A stretch of 64,000 bases of DNA from Lepus europaeus (taxonomy: Eukaryota > Chordata > Mammalia > Lagomorpha > Leporidae). Below are positions 32,715 to 42,890 of the stretch, piece after piece; position 1 is the first letter of the stretch, and every line of letters begins with the position of its first letter. The notes under the pieces are model-generated. The model saw only the letters and a program-made list of their open reading frames with translations, did no database searches and was not told the DNA's origin. A program made the translations under genes and the position numbers. The stretch is taken from contig NC_084839.1 in the NCBI RefSeq assembly GCF_033115175.1, positions 38,487,501 through 38,551,500 on the forward strand. The letters run 5' to 3'.

Positions 32715-33012
32715 GCGGGCATTTGGCACAATGATCCAGGCGCTGATCTAGCCAGCCGCATCCCCCGTCTGAGTATCTGGGTTCGAATCCCGGTTCCATG
32801 CCCAGTTCAAGCTTCCTGCTACTGTGCACCTTGGGAGATAGCAGGTAAGGGCTCTAGGGGAGACCCAGCCTGAGTTCCCCACTCCCGGCTTTGGTGTGGC
32901 CCAGCCTTCTGTTGCAGACATGTGAGGGGTGAACCCACGCACGGAAGATCGGTCATTTTACCTATGCTATCTCAGTCTCAACCCCTCTCTAGCTGGCCTT
33001 TGAAATTAATAC
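32712..33012 (+). mobile_element. CSINE type B with intact Pol III B box
   Basis: Head 'gggcgggcatttggcac'. 'gggttcgaatcccgg' (about 32779-32793) is a perfect B-box/T-arm stem, showing the tRNA ancestry. The 3' part ends 'ggcctttgaaattaatac'. Confidence 0.88.
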
Positions 33013-33177
33013 AGAACTTTTTAAACAGTGTAGTAACTAGATAAATATCAGGCATACTAGACTTCAGCCCAAGAAATATTACCAAGGTTATAGAAGATAC
33101 ACTTAATAGCAATGAAAGAATACATTTACAACATAACAATCCTAATTTTATTGCACTTAACAGATGCACAAAAAAGG

Positions 33178-33555
33178 GCAAGGAAGTGGGCGGTACTCAA
33201 GCCCCATCGCAAGCTCCACCCTTCTTGAGTATCAATTACGCCCCAGGCACCACCCCTGAGCCTCCAGATCACATAGAAGGAAGGGGCCTCCACAAACCTT
33301 GCCCTCTCTGGAGCTTGCCCACACACCTTCCACATCAATAATAAATCTCGCTCATCTCGCTTCTCCACTAACCTTTGTCTACATCTTGTCCTTGGATTCC
33401 TTCTTGCAACCGAGAAAAGAACTTGGGCCCAGCCACCCCACAGCAGAGCCAGCACCCCAAAAAGGCATGCAGGCATCCCCAACGCCTGCCCCATGAGTAC
33501 TCCCGAACACCAGGTTTAAGATCATGAATTAGGATTGGGTGCAATGAGGATTTTG
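33178..33555 (+). mobile_element. LTR-like block (ERV1-type, unplaced)
   Basis: C-rich U3-like DNA is followed by AATAAA ('aataataaatctcgctc', about 33338) and a U5-like segment 'ccttggattccttcttgcaaccgag'. This arrangement is seen in class I LTRs. No flanking retroviral gene or primer site was recognised. Confidence 0.4.
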
Positions 33556-34135
33556 TTTTATTCGAAAGGCAGAGTTTCAGAGAGAGACATGGGTCTTCTT
33601 TGCCTCTCTCACATAAACGAGGAACCTAGAAGTAATATCATCTGTTCGGCTTCGCAGTGAGGTCAGCAGCAACAGCTTCATCTTTCCCTCATGGTTGCAC
33701 AATAGCTGCTGCTGCTCCTTTGTAACCACACGCAAGTCAGTAAGGCAGGAGGATGGCTGGCACCGGTCACAGCTGCCTCTTATAACAGGCAATGCTGCAC
33801 TGTCTTAGAAATTACACCCACTTACTGCTCACTGGTTATAAATGTTACTCCCTTCTCTAGAGGGAGAGTAGAGAAAAAGAATGGTTTTTCTCCTAGACTT
33901 TACCATGCAAAGCCACAAGGATTGCTGGTGTTCTGAGCTGGAGAAGAGCATCTTGAGAGGGTGGTTTAGGAAGGTCTGGCCTTGGAGGGGAAGAACCAGA
34001 CTCAGAGGTGAGTGAGGAGGCAACAGCTACAGATCTGCACTGGATGAAGGCAGCGGAGAGAGCAAAGGGTTTCCTTTAAGGGGCAGCCAACTGACAGCTA
34101 CAGGCATCAGGAAGTGCTCCTATGCTTTTATATAC
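33556..34135. other. Repeat-poor DNA with CSINE tail scrap
   Basis: 33555-33602 ('ttcgaaaggcagagtttcagagagagac') is the tail end of a minus CSINE. The rest is unrecognised. Confidence 0.45.
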
Positions 34136-34146
34136 ATGCATCGCAT

Positions 34147-34478
34147 GGGATCAGCGCTGTGGCACAGCGGGTTAACACCCTGGTCTGAAGTGCCAGCATC
34201 TCTTATGGGCGCCGGTTCTAGTCCCGGCTTCTCCTCTTCTGATCGGACTCTCTGCTATGGCCTGGGAGGGCAGCGGAAGATGGCCCGGGTCCTTGGGCCC
34301 TGCACCCACATGGGAGACCTGGAGGATGCTCCTGGCTCCTGGCTTCAGATCAGTGCAGCTCTGGCCATTGCGGCCATTTGGGGAATGAACCAGTGGATGG
34401 ATGACCTCTCTCTCTTGTCTCTACCTCTCTCTGTAACTCTTTTTCAAATAAATAAAATAAAAATCTCTAAATAAATAA
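34147..34478 (+). mobile_element. CSINE type A with target-site duplication
   Basis: 'atgcatcgcat' (about 34136) and 'atgcatcacat' (about 34479) flank it. Tail 'caaataaataaaataaaaatc'. Confidence 0.94.
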
Positions 34479-34554
34479 ATGCATCACATTTTGCAAGGAA
34501 AGAGAGGTGTCGGAGAGATGTGCAATTCTCTGAGCTGTCTTCATTCTCCTGTGC

Positions 34555-34690
34555 CCATGAGTGTACCATTTACTCAGCAAACATTTCTCACAAGGCAACG
34601 TGCCAGGCACTGTGGGGGATACAAACACAAGTCAAGTGCAAACCTGCCCTCGTGGAGCTTAGAGGGTAAAAAGGGAGACAGTGCATGTGC
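34555..34690 (-). mobile_element. Ancient L2/MIR-related fragment
   Basis: 'ttactcagcaaacatttctcac' and 'aacgtgccaggcactgtgggggatac' followed by 'cctgccctcgtggagctta' is the familiar antisense end block of these old elements. Confidence 0.6.
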
Positions 34691-34955
34691 CCAAACAGCT
34701 AAAATGCAAGTTAGAAACACGACAAGCATCATAAAGGGACTTCCAGTTGGGAGAGGCGGTCACTGCTGGAGCTGGAGCTGGAAGCAGTCCCAACCCGGAA
34801 AAGGTAGCATTTGGGGTGGTCTTACAGAATCCACAGAATGGGAGGGGGAGGCAGGCAAGATGCAGCAGATGGCACAGCATTCTTGGCTAACTGGCTAGAA
34901 TAGGTGGTTTCAAAAAATACACAATTCCAGAAGAAAGCTGACCTAAACAACTAGA
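34691..34955. other. Unique spacer
   Basis: Nothing was recognised. Confidence 0.5.
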
Positions 34956-34959
34956 TTTT

Positions 34960-35265
34960 AGGGCCAGCGCTGTGGTATAGCAGCAGGTAAGGGGCCACCT
35001 GCAGCGCCAGCATCCCATATGGGTGCTGGTTGGAGTCCTGGTTGCTCCACTTTCAATCCAGCTCCCTGGTGGTGCTCCTGGGGAAACAGCGGACGGTGCC
35101 CCACGTGCTTAGGCCCCTGCACCCCCTTGGGAGACCTGGATCCAGCCTGGCTCAGCCCGGCCACTGCTGCCATTTGAGGTGTGAACCAGTGGGTGGAACT
35201 TCTCTCTCTGTCTCTGTAGTTCTGCTTTTCAAGTAAATAGATAAATCTTAATTTAAAAAAAAATT
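34960..35265 (+). mobile_element. CSINE type A with small deletions
   Basis: Head 'tagggccagcgctgtggtatagc'; tail 'caagtaaatagataaatcttaat'. About 25 bp is missing after 'gggagacctggatcc'. Confidence 0.92.
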
Positions 35266-35831
35266 TTATTTTTGTAGCACAGCAAGTACTACTGGGATTC
35301 CTACTGAGGATAACGTCTTGTGCTAGACTCTAAACTTACACGTGTGATTATGTCTGTGCTTCAAATATGTGTGCCTGTTTGTGTTTTGCTGTGGATGCCC
35401 AGCTGTGTCTCCCTCTATACTGTTAATAGCTAGTGTCTGTGTCTACATTTACACGCAGAGCTTCGTATGCGTATGCATCCATGTGGCCAGCAGGTGGCGC
35501 CACAGATTCATAACTGGAAAAGAGACTTCTACTTTCAGCCATGTAGCCTCTCAGATCCTACGGAGCCTTGGAGAGCTCACCAGGCCCTTGCAGGGGCTGG
35601 GGATCGGTTTATTTCAATCATAAGCTTTATTCATTACTCTGTTCTCATGCTTAGCACAGAATGAATTGGTGAAACACTAACATGCCCCATGAGAGACATG
35701 AAAAGTAGGAGTCGGGGGAACGAGAGAAGTTGGCCCATCAGCCAAGGACCCAAAGCAGGTGGGTTTCACAGACCCACTCACAGATTTCAGAGAGAGGGAC
35801 AGGCGTTTGGTGTGGTAATTTAGAAGCTGCA
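35266..35831. other. Repeat-poor DNA containing a CTCF site
   Basis: Unique DNA with a GT/TAC-rich stretch at 35430-35480. The only clear element is the CTCF motif listed separately. Confidence 0.5.
35487..35500 (+). promoter_or_regulatory. Consensus CTCF site (14/14)
   Basis: 'ccagcaggtggcgc' satisfies every position of CCASYAGRKGGCRS, plus strand. It lies in unique DNA, not in a SINE. CTCF sites of this quality are usually occupied and can anchor cohesin loops; occupancy here is inference. Confidence 0.65.
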
Positions 35832-36080
35832 GGGGTGGGTGTCGTGACACTGTGGACTAAGTCGCTGGGTGAGATACCAACATTCCATATTGAGTGCCAG
35901 TTAAGTCCCAGCTGCTCAGCTTATGGTCCAGCTCCCTGCTAATGCACTCAAGCACATGAGGGTCCAAGTACCTGGGTCCCTGCCACCCATGTGAGAAACC
36001 GATGGCATCTCTGACTCCTGGTTTCAGCCGGGCCCAGCCCCATTTGTTGTAAGCATTCTGGGAGTGAACCAGCAGATGGA

Positions 36081-36118
<38 letters not shown>

Positions 36119-36158
36119 CTCTGTCATTCTGCTTTCAATTAAGTAAATAAAGAAGTTT
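35832..36158 (+). mobile_element. CSINE type A/B intermediate
   Basis: Head 'ggggtgggtgtcgtgacactgtgg', body 'cagctccctgctaatgcactc', TC tract at 36084-36114, tail 'aattaagtaaataaag'. Confidence 0.88.
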
Positions 36159-36184
36159 AGAACAAAGCAGCTGCAGCTGCTGCC

Positions 36185-36448
36185 CCCGAGGACACTAGTC
36201 CCCCACATCGGAGCACTGAGCACAGGTCGCAGCTCTGCTCCCAAATCCAGCTTCCTGCTAATGTGCACCCTGGGAAGCAACAGATGATGGCTCAGAGTGG
36301 GGTCCTTGTCACCCGCATGGGAGGACCAAACTGTGCAGCTCCTGGCGTCAGCCTAGCCCAGCCCCAGCCTTCAAGGGTATCTGAGAAGAGAAGTAGTGGA
36401 TAGAAGACCTCTCTCTCTCTCTCTCTCCAATAAATAGATTTTTTAATC
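36185..36448 (+). mobile_element. CSINE type B, head-truncated
   Basis: 'cagcttcctgctaatgtgcaccctgggaagcaacagatgatggctc'; TC tract; 'caataaatagattttttaatc'. It lies about 25 bp after the previous copy. Confidence 0.88.
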
Positions 36449-37435
36449 TTTACAAAAGAGATGACAGAGGGGTCTGCAGAGGTGTGTGTGATGAGACTCA
36501 GCCTTTGCTCTCACCCCTTGGGGGCAGCTAACCATGACTCTTCCTTTTGCTGACTTTTAGTAGCACCTGGTGAGTGCTGAGACCAGTCTAGGAAGGGAAA
36601 TAGAGCTTATTTATAAAAATACCAACCAACACAACCCTGTCTGTCTATGGCTCAGGAAGGCCCTTCTCACCCTCCCCTGTTAAGGATAGAGCCACAGGAG
36701 GGTGCAGCTGCATCCGTTTAGAGACCTTCTGGTCCAGGTCTCTGCCCAGTGCTCCTCTGGCCCCTGGTACTTCCTGCCCAACTCCTCCCCACCTCAGCTG
36801 CCCGCTGCCCCATTCCATTCCTGCTGGGCAATCCCAAGGATCATCCCTCTTCAGGGCCCAAACCTGTGACCTCTCAACCCTCGGCCTCCCTCATGGACAG
36901 CACAGTCTCCGATTGCCCAGGGACCACTGCTTCGGTCCTTTTACACAAGAATTAGGCACCACCCTCCATACTCACTTTCCTGCATGGGGGAACCAAAGCT
37001 CGGCTCTGCAGTAAAAACTTTGGGCCAGTGTGGACCTGGTCAGTGGCATCAACTCCAAACAGGTTGTGGCACAGGAAAGTCTGCAACACACATCAACAGG
37101 CCACTTGGGCTGTCACCCTGGATGGGTCCTCCCCAGTCCTCCCCACTGCCCAGCCCCCTTCTCCAAGCCACCAGCAGCACACAGAACTGGATTTGCCATG
37201 TCACTGCTGGCCAAGGCTCCCTCCGGGCCCTCTGAGAGTCTCCATGGACCTCAGTCTGCACTCAGGGCCCTTCTGCTCCAGCTGTCACTCCCACTCACCC
37301 CACACTCCCGGCTGCCTGCATGGACTCACACTTCCCTGCCCTGATCCTTGGCTGCGGCCACTCCTTTTCCCTGCCTGGTAAGTGACCCTCCCAGGTTCAA
37401 GGCCCATGGCCTCACCCTCCCCACATAGCAGCTTC
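36449..37435. other. C-rich repeat-poor DNA, no gene recognised
   Basis: Pyrimidine-rich text at 36730-36900 and 37130-37380. Plus frames of 68-117 codons overlap in different registers. No repeat was identified; part may be very old L2. Confidence 0.4.
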
Positions 37436-37439
37436 ATCC

Positions 37440-37575
37440 CCGGCTTCATTACCTCCATGCTTTATGATCTGCACACCAGTCCCTCTGTTTGACTCTGAGC
37501 TCTGCAAGGGGGAAATGTGCACCCAGGATCCAGCAACCTCTCGACACACAGCTGATGCTCAAAACCTGCAGAGGA
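37440..37575 (+). mobile_element. L2/MIR-type 3' fragment
   Basis: 'gactctgagctctgcaagggggaaatg' and 'ccagcaacctctcgacacacagctgatgctcaaaa' follow the L2 end order. Confidence 0.5.
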
Positions 37576-37868
37576 GGCCCTACAGCTCAGTGCACGGCCG
37601 TCCTCCAGGGCTGGGACACAAGTCCAAGGAAGTGTGGGCTCTGACCTTTCCATGACTGGACAGAAGAACAGCAACACTGAGCACCCAAGAGGTGCCATGT
37701 GCCTCTTGGCCCCAGCTCCAACCCCAGCACTCAGGAAATGCCACCCTCACCCCACCCTGCCTTTCTCCCTGCCCCTTCCCCTCTCCCCGCCCACTATTCC
37801 ATAAAACCCTAGGCCCCTGCCCACAGACCCCCGGAGAGAAAACAGAAGGGGCGAGGGAAACTACCCAC

Positions 37869-38017
37869 TTCTGAGCACGGCGATGAGGAAGTGGTGATCA
37901 GGGGTCACTGTCTCGGTCAGTTCCTGTTTCTGCAGCAAAGATGCCAAAAGCTGTTCCTTTTTCTGGTGCAAAATGTAGGGGTTTTGACATTCAAAATTCC
38001 CAGAACGAGCACCGTCC
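37869..38017 (-). CDS. Candidate internal coding exon, 149 nt
   Basis: On the minus strand the segment lies between an AG ('agctcacag', intron end at 38018) and a GT donor 'gtgggt' (37863-37868). Only one of its three frames is open, giving 49 complete codons with one extra base at each end. The peptide would be helical and charged, with a Lys/Glu/Gln/Leu-rich middle and a hydrophobic 'FLIAVL' near the end. The acceptor's pyrimidine tract is poor, which is the main weakness. If the donor is not used, the frame stops two codons later (TAG), so a terminal exon is also possible. I do not recognise the protein family. Confidence 0.3.
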
Positions 38018-39095
38018 CTGTGAGCTGGCTGCTTTGTCTGCCTGCGTGTGTAAAGAGCCTGCCGCTCGCAGGTGAATGGCCAAGGGCAGCCCTGGAAAGG
38101 ACAGCTCGGCGCCTGCTCCTCCCCCACTCCACCACCACCTGCCAGGCCCGTCTGCACTGGGGCAGGCCTGGGAGGTCCCTCTAGTCCTTACAGAGGACTT
38201 ACTGTGAGAAGAGTCCCTCTCCCAAGCTAGCTCTGGCTACTCAGAAGCCCCCGGGGAGGGTGGAAATTGAAGCTGGTCACTGGGACTCAGGGGACGTGGG
38301 TCAGTCTGGGAAACTCGTCCCTGTCCTGCTTCTGAGCTGGAAGTCATCGTTCCCTAGGGACAAGCAGAACTAGCCACCACCATGCCTGCCCCCGCCTGGG
38401 GTCAGCAGTCTCCGGCCTGAGCCCCGGTCTTGTTTGGAATTGCTGGATAGCAGCACTTCCTGTGGGAGCAGACCTTCCTGCGCCCTGGGCTGGGAAGGGG
38501 AGTCCTAGGAGTGCAGGGGAGGGGAGGTGCAATGGGAAGACAGCACTGTTTGCTAAGACGGGCTCAGAGCCTGGAGCCAGGGCAAGAGACAGAGTGAAAA
38601 CAGAGGGGGTTGGCATACAGGTTAGGCTCAAAGTGTGCAGTTCCGCCTGGTCTTGGGGAGCGGATGCTGCCCAGCCCTCCCGGTGTCCGTCCGCCATGGG
38701 CAGGGCAGGGGACAGGTAGCAGGTTTTCTGAGTGTGCAGGAAGCAACAATCAGAGCTTTCTGGCAGAATCCAGATCCTAGCCCACTTTTCCTCCGCTCTC
38801 TGCATCTGTCTGATTTGGCCCGTCCAATTACTTCCTCTCTCATTCATCCGCTCAGCGAACCTTTAGTAGTGTTTCTGCTGCAAGGCACACGTCACGCCAG
38901 GCAGTCGGCCCACCACGAAATGTAAGACTCAGCCGGTCCCTGCCTTAGTACTGGGGAGATACACTCAGAGGCACAGGCTCGGGATCTGGTGTGGAAGGTG
39001 GAGGCAGACGGAGGGAGAAGGCAGGAGAGTGGGGGTGCAGCCCACTGCCGTGGTGAGGGTTCAGGGGTGTGGGCAGAAGGCAGAGCCTGTCAAAA
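38018..39095. other. Moderately GC-rich, repeat-poor DNA
   Basis: Contains an old L2-like antisense piece at about 38835-38975 ('tcattcatccgctcagcgaacc', 'gccaggcagtcggc', 'ccctgccttagtactggggagatac'). A 167-codon minus frame (38344-38847) has no recognisable domain. Confidence 0.45.
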
Positions 39096-39099
39096 TGCC

Positions 39100-39380
39100 A
39101 TTGAGAGACACAGAGAGAGAGATCTTATATCCGCTGGTTCACTCCTCAAACACCTACAACAACCAGGGCTAAGCCAGGCCCAAGCCAGGATCCAGGAACT
39201 CCTGTCTCCCATATGTGCATCGGGGACCCAAGAACTTGAGCCATCATCCGGGGCCTCCCAGGGCCCACATGAGCAGACAGATGGATGTGAAGCAGAGGCA
39301 GGACTCAACAGCAATGCTCCAATAAGGGATCTGCCGTCCCAGGCCGTGGCTTAATCACAGCTCCACAATGTCCACCCCAA
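39100..39380 (-). mobile_element. CSINE type B
   Basis: 'gagagacacagagagagagatc', 'ccgctggttcactcctcaaacacc'; head side 'gcttaatcacagctccacaatgtccacccc'. Confidence 0.87.
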
Positions 39381-39387
39381 AGTGTCA

Positions 39388-39655
39388 ATCACTTATTTAG
39401 TTATTTGAGAGGCAGAGTTCCTAGCTGCTGTTTGCTCCCCCATTTTCCCATGGGGGCCAGGGCTGAGCTGAGAAGAAGCCAGAGCCAGGAACTCAACCCA
39501 AGTCTTCCACATGGGTGGCAAGAAGCCAACTGCTTCCTCTTGGGGTCCACATTAGGAGAAAGCTGGAGACAGGAGCCAGATCTTGGACTAGAACCCAAGT
39601 CACAGAAGCAGGCAGTCAACCTGCATCTTTAAGCTTAGCCCAGATGCCTACCCCA
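39388..39655 (-). mobile_element. CSINE type B, diverged
   Basis: 'cacttatttagttatttgagaggcagag', then 'ccacatgggtggcaagaagcc'; head side 'agcccagatgcctaccccaaa'. Tandem with the previous copy. Confidence 0.82.
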
Positions 39656-39965
39656 AAATGATTAGATCAGGCATCCCAGTGGAGACTGACCTGGCCAGTC
39701 AGGCCCTGCTGGGGGCAGGGAGGGCCACCCTCCTAGTTTCAGTTACCCAGAGCTTCCTCAAACTAAGCTGGTCCCAAGAAGGGCTTCTATCCCCTTCTCA
39801 CACCTCCACACCACAGTATAGTCCAAGCTGGCCACTTGACTCAGGCCCCGGGGTCACTCCTTATTTCTGACCATCCTCCTCTCCCTAGGCCTCTGCTACC
39901 CTGCACCACGTGCCAGGGTCAATCCCCTGATACCCCAGCACCGCAGGCCCCGGCCTTTCGCTGTG
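39656..39965. other. Unique DNA left of the CpG island
   Basis: Nothing was recognised. Confidence 0.5.
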
Positions 39966-40965
39966 AGCAAGCCCCGACGGTGCGCCTAGAATAGGTGTGG
40001 GAACCTCAGTGGCCGAGGCTGGGTCCTACCGAGGCCCTCCGTGCTGAGCGCCGGCGCGGGAGCCAGCCTGAGGCAGGGGCTGCAAGGCCGCCCGGCGCCC
40101 CGGCGACGGGCACGAGGGACAGGAAGCCAGGCCGGGCTGGGGCCGCAGCCCTTCGAGGTTTTTACGCAGCCGGCGCTGGAGGTCCAATGCTGGCCGTGAG
40201 TGGCGGGAGCGCTGCAGGGCTCACAGGCGAGAGGGCACAGGGCCAGAGCCCGGGGCTGGCAGCCCGGACCACGCTCGCCAGCGCCGGGCCACCAGGGGAG
40301 CGCCCTCCGCAGCGCCGCACCGGGTCCCCCGGACGCCCCTCCCAGCGGCGGAGGACGCCCCGCCCGCGCAGCCCGAGCCGCACGCCGGAGCCCGAGCGCG
40401 GCGCCGCGGGAGGAATCCCAGCCATTTCCTCTGCGCCGCGCGGTATGTGGCCTGCTCGCTGCCCGGCCGCAGGGCGGCCCGGGGCGGGGCGGACACCCTC
40501 ACCAGCCACGGCTGGCAGCTGCCCCGGCCTCGCTGTGCCTCTCGGGGTTCCGGGCCACCAAACCGGCCTTGCAAGCAGCCGCGGGCTTGTGCGGCGCGCC
40601 CCGGGAGCGCACGGCCTCTGAGTGTGCCACTGAGGAGGGCGCCGACCGCGCCACCTGCGGGCAGGTCCCTCGGCCTCGCGGTCAGCCTCCGTCTCTCCAT
40701 CTGTGAACTGGTGACCCTCGCAGTCGTGCGCCATCCCGAAGTGAAGCGAGAAGAAGAACGGGCCAGGCGAATGCCGACCGTGTTCTCTTTCCTCCACGAA
40801 GCGCCGCTGCCCCCTTGGCTTTCTGGCCCCGCGCCTCTTCCCCAGCCCGACATTCGGGTGCAGCAGGCAGGCCGGGTCGGCGCAGCAGATGGCGCCTGTC
40901 CAGGATGGCGCCCACGCGTCACTCGAAAATGCCCGAAGGTCAGGTGGAGCCCTCCTTAGGCTTCG
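39966..40965. promoter_or_regulatory. CpG island, candidate promoter
   Basis: About 1 kb of very GC-rich DNA with frequent CpG, against a CpG-poor background, and free of SINEs. It has no TATA box. It contains YY1-like ATGGCG words at 40888-40912, Sp1-type GC boxes, and a plausible plus-strand donor GTATGT at 40443. Long frames are open on both strands (208-233 codons), as expected when TAA/TAG/TGA are rare, so they are not called as genes. Direction of transcription is undecided: the donor argues for plus, the nearby candidate exons for minus. Confidence 0.75.
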
Positions 40966-41595
40966 CCCTCTCCTCGATCACTGGGTCTGGAAAGGCCCAG
41001 CGGGCAGTTATTGACGTTTTTTGAAAGTGATGTCATTGCCGCCTGAGAGCAGCCAGACACCTAGTGATTAGCAGCAGGTGCTGGTGGGGACGGAGAGCCT
41101 GGCTCTGGAGACTTGGAGCCCGTTGTGTTGCCTGGAGCGAGGATTGGCCACCACGTGCTCCTCTGGTTCCAGATCCCCCGGGAGGAGGAACTTTTTTTTT
41201 TTTCTCCCCAGCCTGTAACTCTTCCAAGGAGCCGTGGAGCACACCGTGAGAGCCAGAGCCTGGGGCACCTTGGAGGGTGCGTCGTGCCTGCCCCTCTGCC
41301 TACACCTGCCTCGCCCCCGCCCACAGCTGCCGCAGGTGATACGCAGCGTGGAAAGCCCCGCTTTGCACCAGGCTTAACCACTGGCTGCTTCGCACACGCA
41401 GCTCCACAGAGCGGCTCTGCCTCCGGTTACCCCACCCCACGCCGACAGCCCCTTGTTTTGATTTTGTAACTTCCATTCCAGCCAGAGCCAGAGGCCAAGA
41501 ACCAGCCCCTTGCAGGAGACAGGCTTCCTCATTCTTCCCTCAACTTACAGCTCCAAGCCGCATAAATCCAGCTGGAGGTGGGTCAGGAGACACGG
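40966..41595. other. CpG-island shore, unique DNA
   Basis: Contains 'gtgatgtcattgcc' (CRE-like, about 41027) and an A/T-run 'ggaactttttttttttctcc' (about 41188-41206). Frames of 60-118 codons show no domain. Confidence 0.45.
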
Positions 41596-41608
41596 GTGCC
41601 ATAAGTAT

Positions 41609-41897
41609 TTTTTTAAAGATATATTTATTTATTTGAAAGGCAGTTACAGAGAGAGAGAGAGAGTCTTCCATCCACTGGTTCACTCCCCAGGTAGCCGCAA
41701 TGGCTGGAGTTGCACCAATAGAAAGCCAGGGGCCAGGAGCTTCTTCCCGGCTTCCCACGTGGGTGCAGGGGCCCAAGGACTTGGGCCATCTTCCACTGCT
41801 TTCCCAGGCCACAGCAGAGAGCTGGATCAGAAGTGGAGCAGCGGGGATGCGGGCACTGCAAGCAGCGGCTCTACCAGCTATGCCACAGTGCGGGCTT
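41609..41897 (-). mobile_element. CSINE type A with target-site duplication
   Basis: 'gtgccataagta' (about 41597) and 'gtgccctaagca' (about 41900) flank it. Tail 'gatatatttatttatttgaaagg'; head 'ctatgccacagtgcgggc'. Confidence 0.93.
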
Positions 41898-42780
41898 CAG
41901 GTGCCCTAAGCATTATGGACCACTCCCCAACCTCCTGCCCTGCCAGAGTGTGGCTGCTGGAGTCCCCAGGACTTTGTCTGTGCGGAGGCCTGGCTACCCC
42001 TTCTTCGAATGCAGAGTTCCTTGTGGCTCAGCCTGAAGATTTGCCTGCTGAGCTAGATCCGCCTCCCCAACTTCCAGTCGCCTACTCCTTCCTCCCTCCC
42101 CCCCACCCCGGTATTTTTAGTGGATTTCTCCCGGGACCCCCAACTGTGGCCTGTCTTCCAGAAATGCATCCTGTTTTTGAGGCATGAGAGACACTGCTAT
42201 TGCTTTTGGTTGGGAAAAAAAACCAACCTACATCTGATTTTACAGTGTAAAACTTGTTTCTAAATGTTTGCTAGCACTTCTTGTTTGAGGAGGGAAAAAA
42301 AAAAACTGGCTAGAGGGAAAGGAAGAAGCTGAAAGCATATGCAAAGAGGGGGTGTAGCCCCCCCCCCCCCCCCCCGAGAAAAGCAAGTTGCTCTCCCAAC
42401 AGGCTGGTGCCCAGGAGCTTGGTGGGATTTGATGAACCAGGGCTTCTGGGCCTGCAGTTTGGTGGGGTGCAGTTCGAAGAGGAATCTCTTGGATGCAAGG
42501 AAAAGGGTTGATGAAGTCCCTCTCCCAGGGGGCTAAGGGACTCACAAAAGTTTTCACCAGGGTCTTCAGAGGCCTGATGACTTGGGGAAAGGGTAGAAGG
42601 AGCAAGGCAGGTTCGATTTGAACCAGTGGTGTTCAATTGTGGCTTTAAAGATAAGTGCTAACTAAGAAAATCCCTATGTGAAACAGAGTGGGCAAGTCTT
42701 CTAAAAGTGAGGTCACACTGTTTTCCAATACAGGAGCTTACTCTTTAGACTCTGCTAAGGACTTGCTTTTGCAAGCTCTG
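41898..42780. other. Unique DNA with C18 run
   Basis: C18 at 42358-42375 (G18 on minus). The flanks have no recognised element. Confidence 0.55.
42358..42375 (+). repeat. C18 homopolymer
   Basis: The longest C/G homopolymer in the window. It is not attached to any retroelement and is quadruplex-prone on the minus strand. Confidence 0.95.
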
Positions 42781-42784
42781 TCTA

Positions 42785-42890
42785 TGGAATCCTGTCACCT
42801 CTGCATTTTACAGATTAGGAAACTGAGGTCTGAGACGCTGACTGACTTGCCCAAGGACACTAGCGAGTAGGAGAGAGATTGTAACTGGGA
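42785..42890 (-). mobile_element. MIR fragment
   Basis: 'cattttacagattaggaaactgaggtctgagacgctgactgacttgcccaaggac' is the antisense MIR centre, well preserved. Confidence 0.8.

Larger units (their letters stand above)
32450..33175 (+). mobile_element. Old L1 fragment (inter-ORF and early ORF2 region)
   Basis: 'ggaaaatgacagaaatagaaaatg', 'agagccatgggacagc' and 'gaatcctaagtaaaatgtaaag' match the L1 stretch 5' of ORF2. After a CSINE, 'gacttcagcccaagaaatattacc' and 'aacaatcctaattttattgcac' match early ORF2. Frames are broken throughout. Confidence 0.65.

Noticed and set aside
32765..32800. tRNA-like sequence with perfect B box
   Set aside because: It sits at the normal place in a type B CSINE head. 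The rest of a tRNA cloverleaf cannot be drawn, so it is SINE, not a tRNA gene.
40275..40300. CTCF-like 'ccaccaggggagcgc' in the CpG island
   Set aside because: The G-rich core is broken by an A (gggagcgc instead of ggggcgc), so it fails the consensus at key positions.
39995..40922. Frames of 208, 211 and 233 codons in the CpG island
   Set aside because: Long frames on both strands at once are typical of CpG-rich DNA, where stop codons are rare. Composition is Arg/Pro/Gly/Ala only.
41510..42187. 225-codon plus frame
   Set aside because: Largely the translation of a minus-strand CSINE, with unique DNA on both sides by chance.
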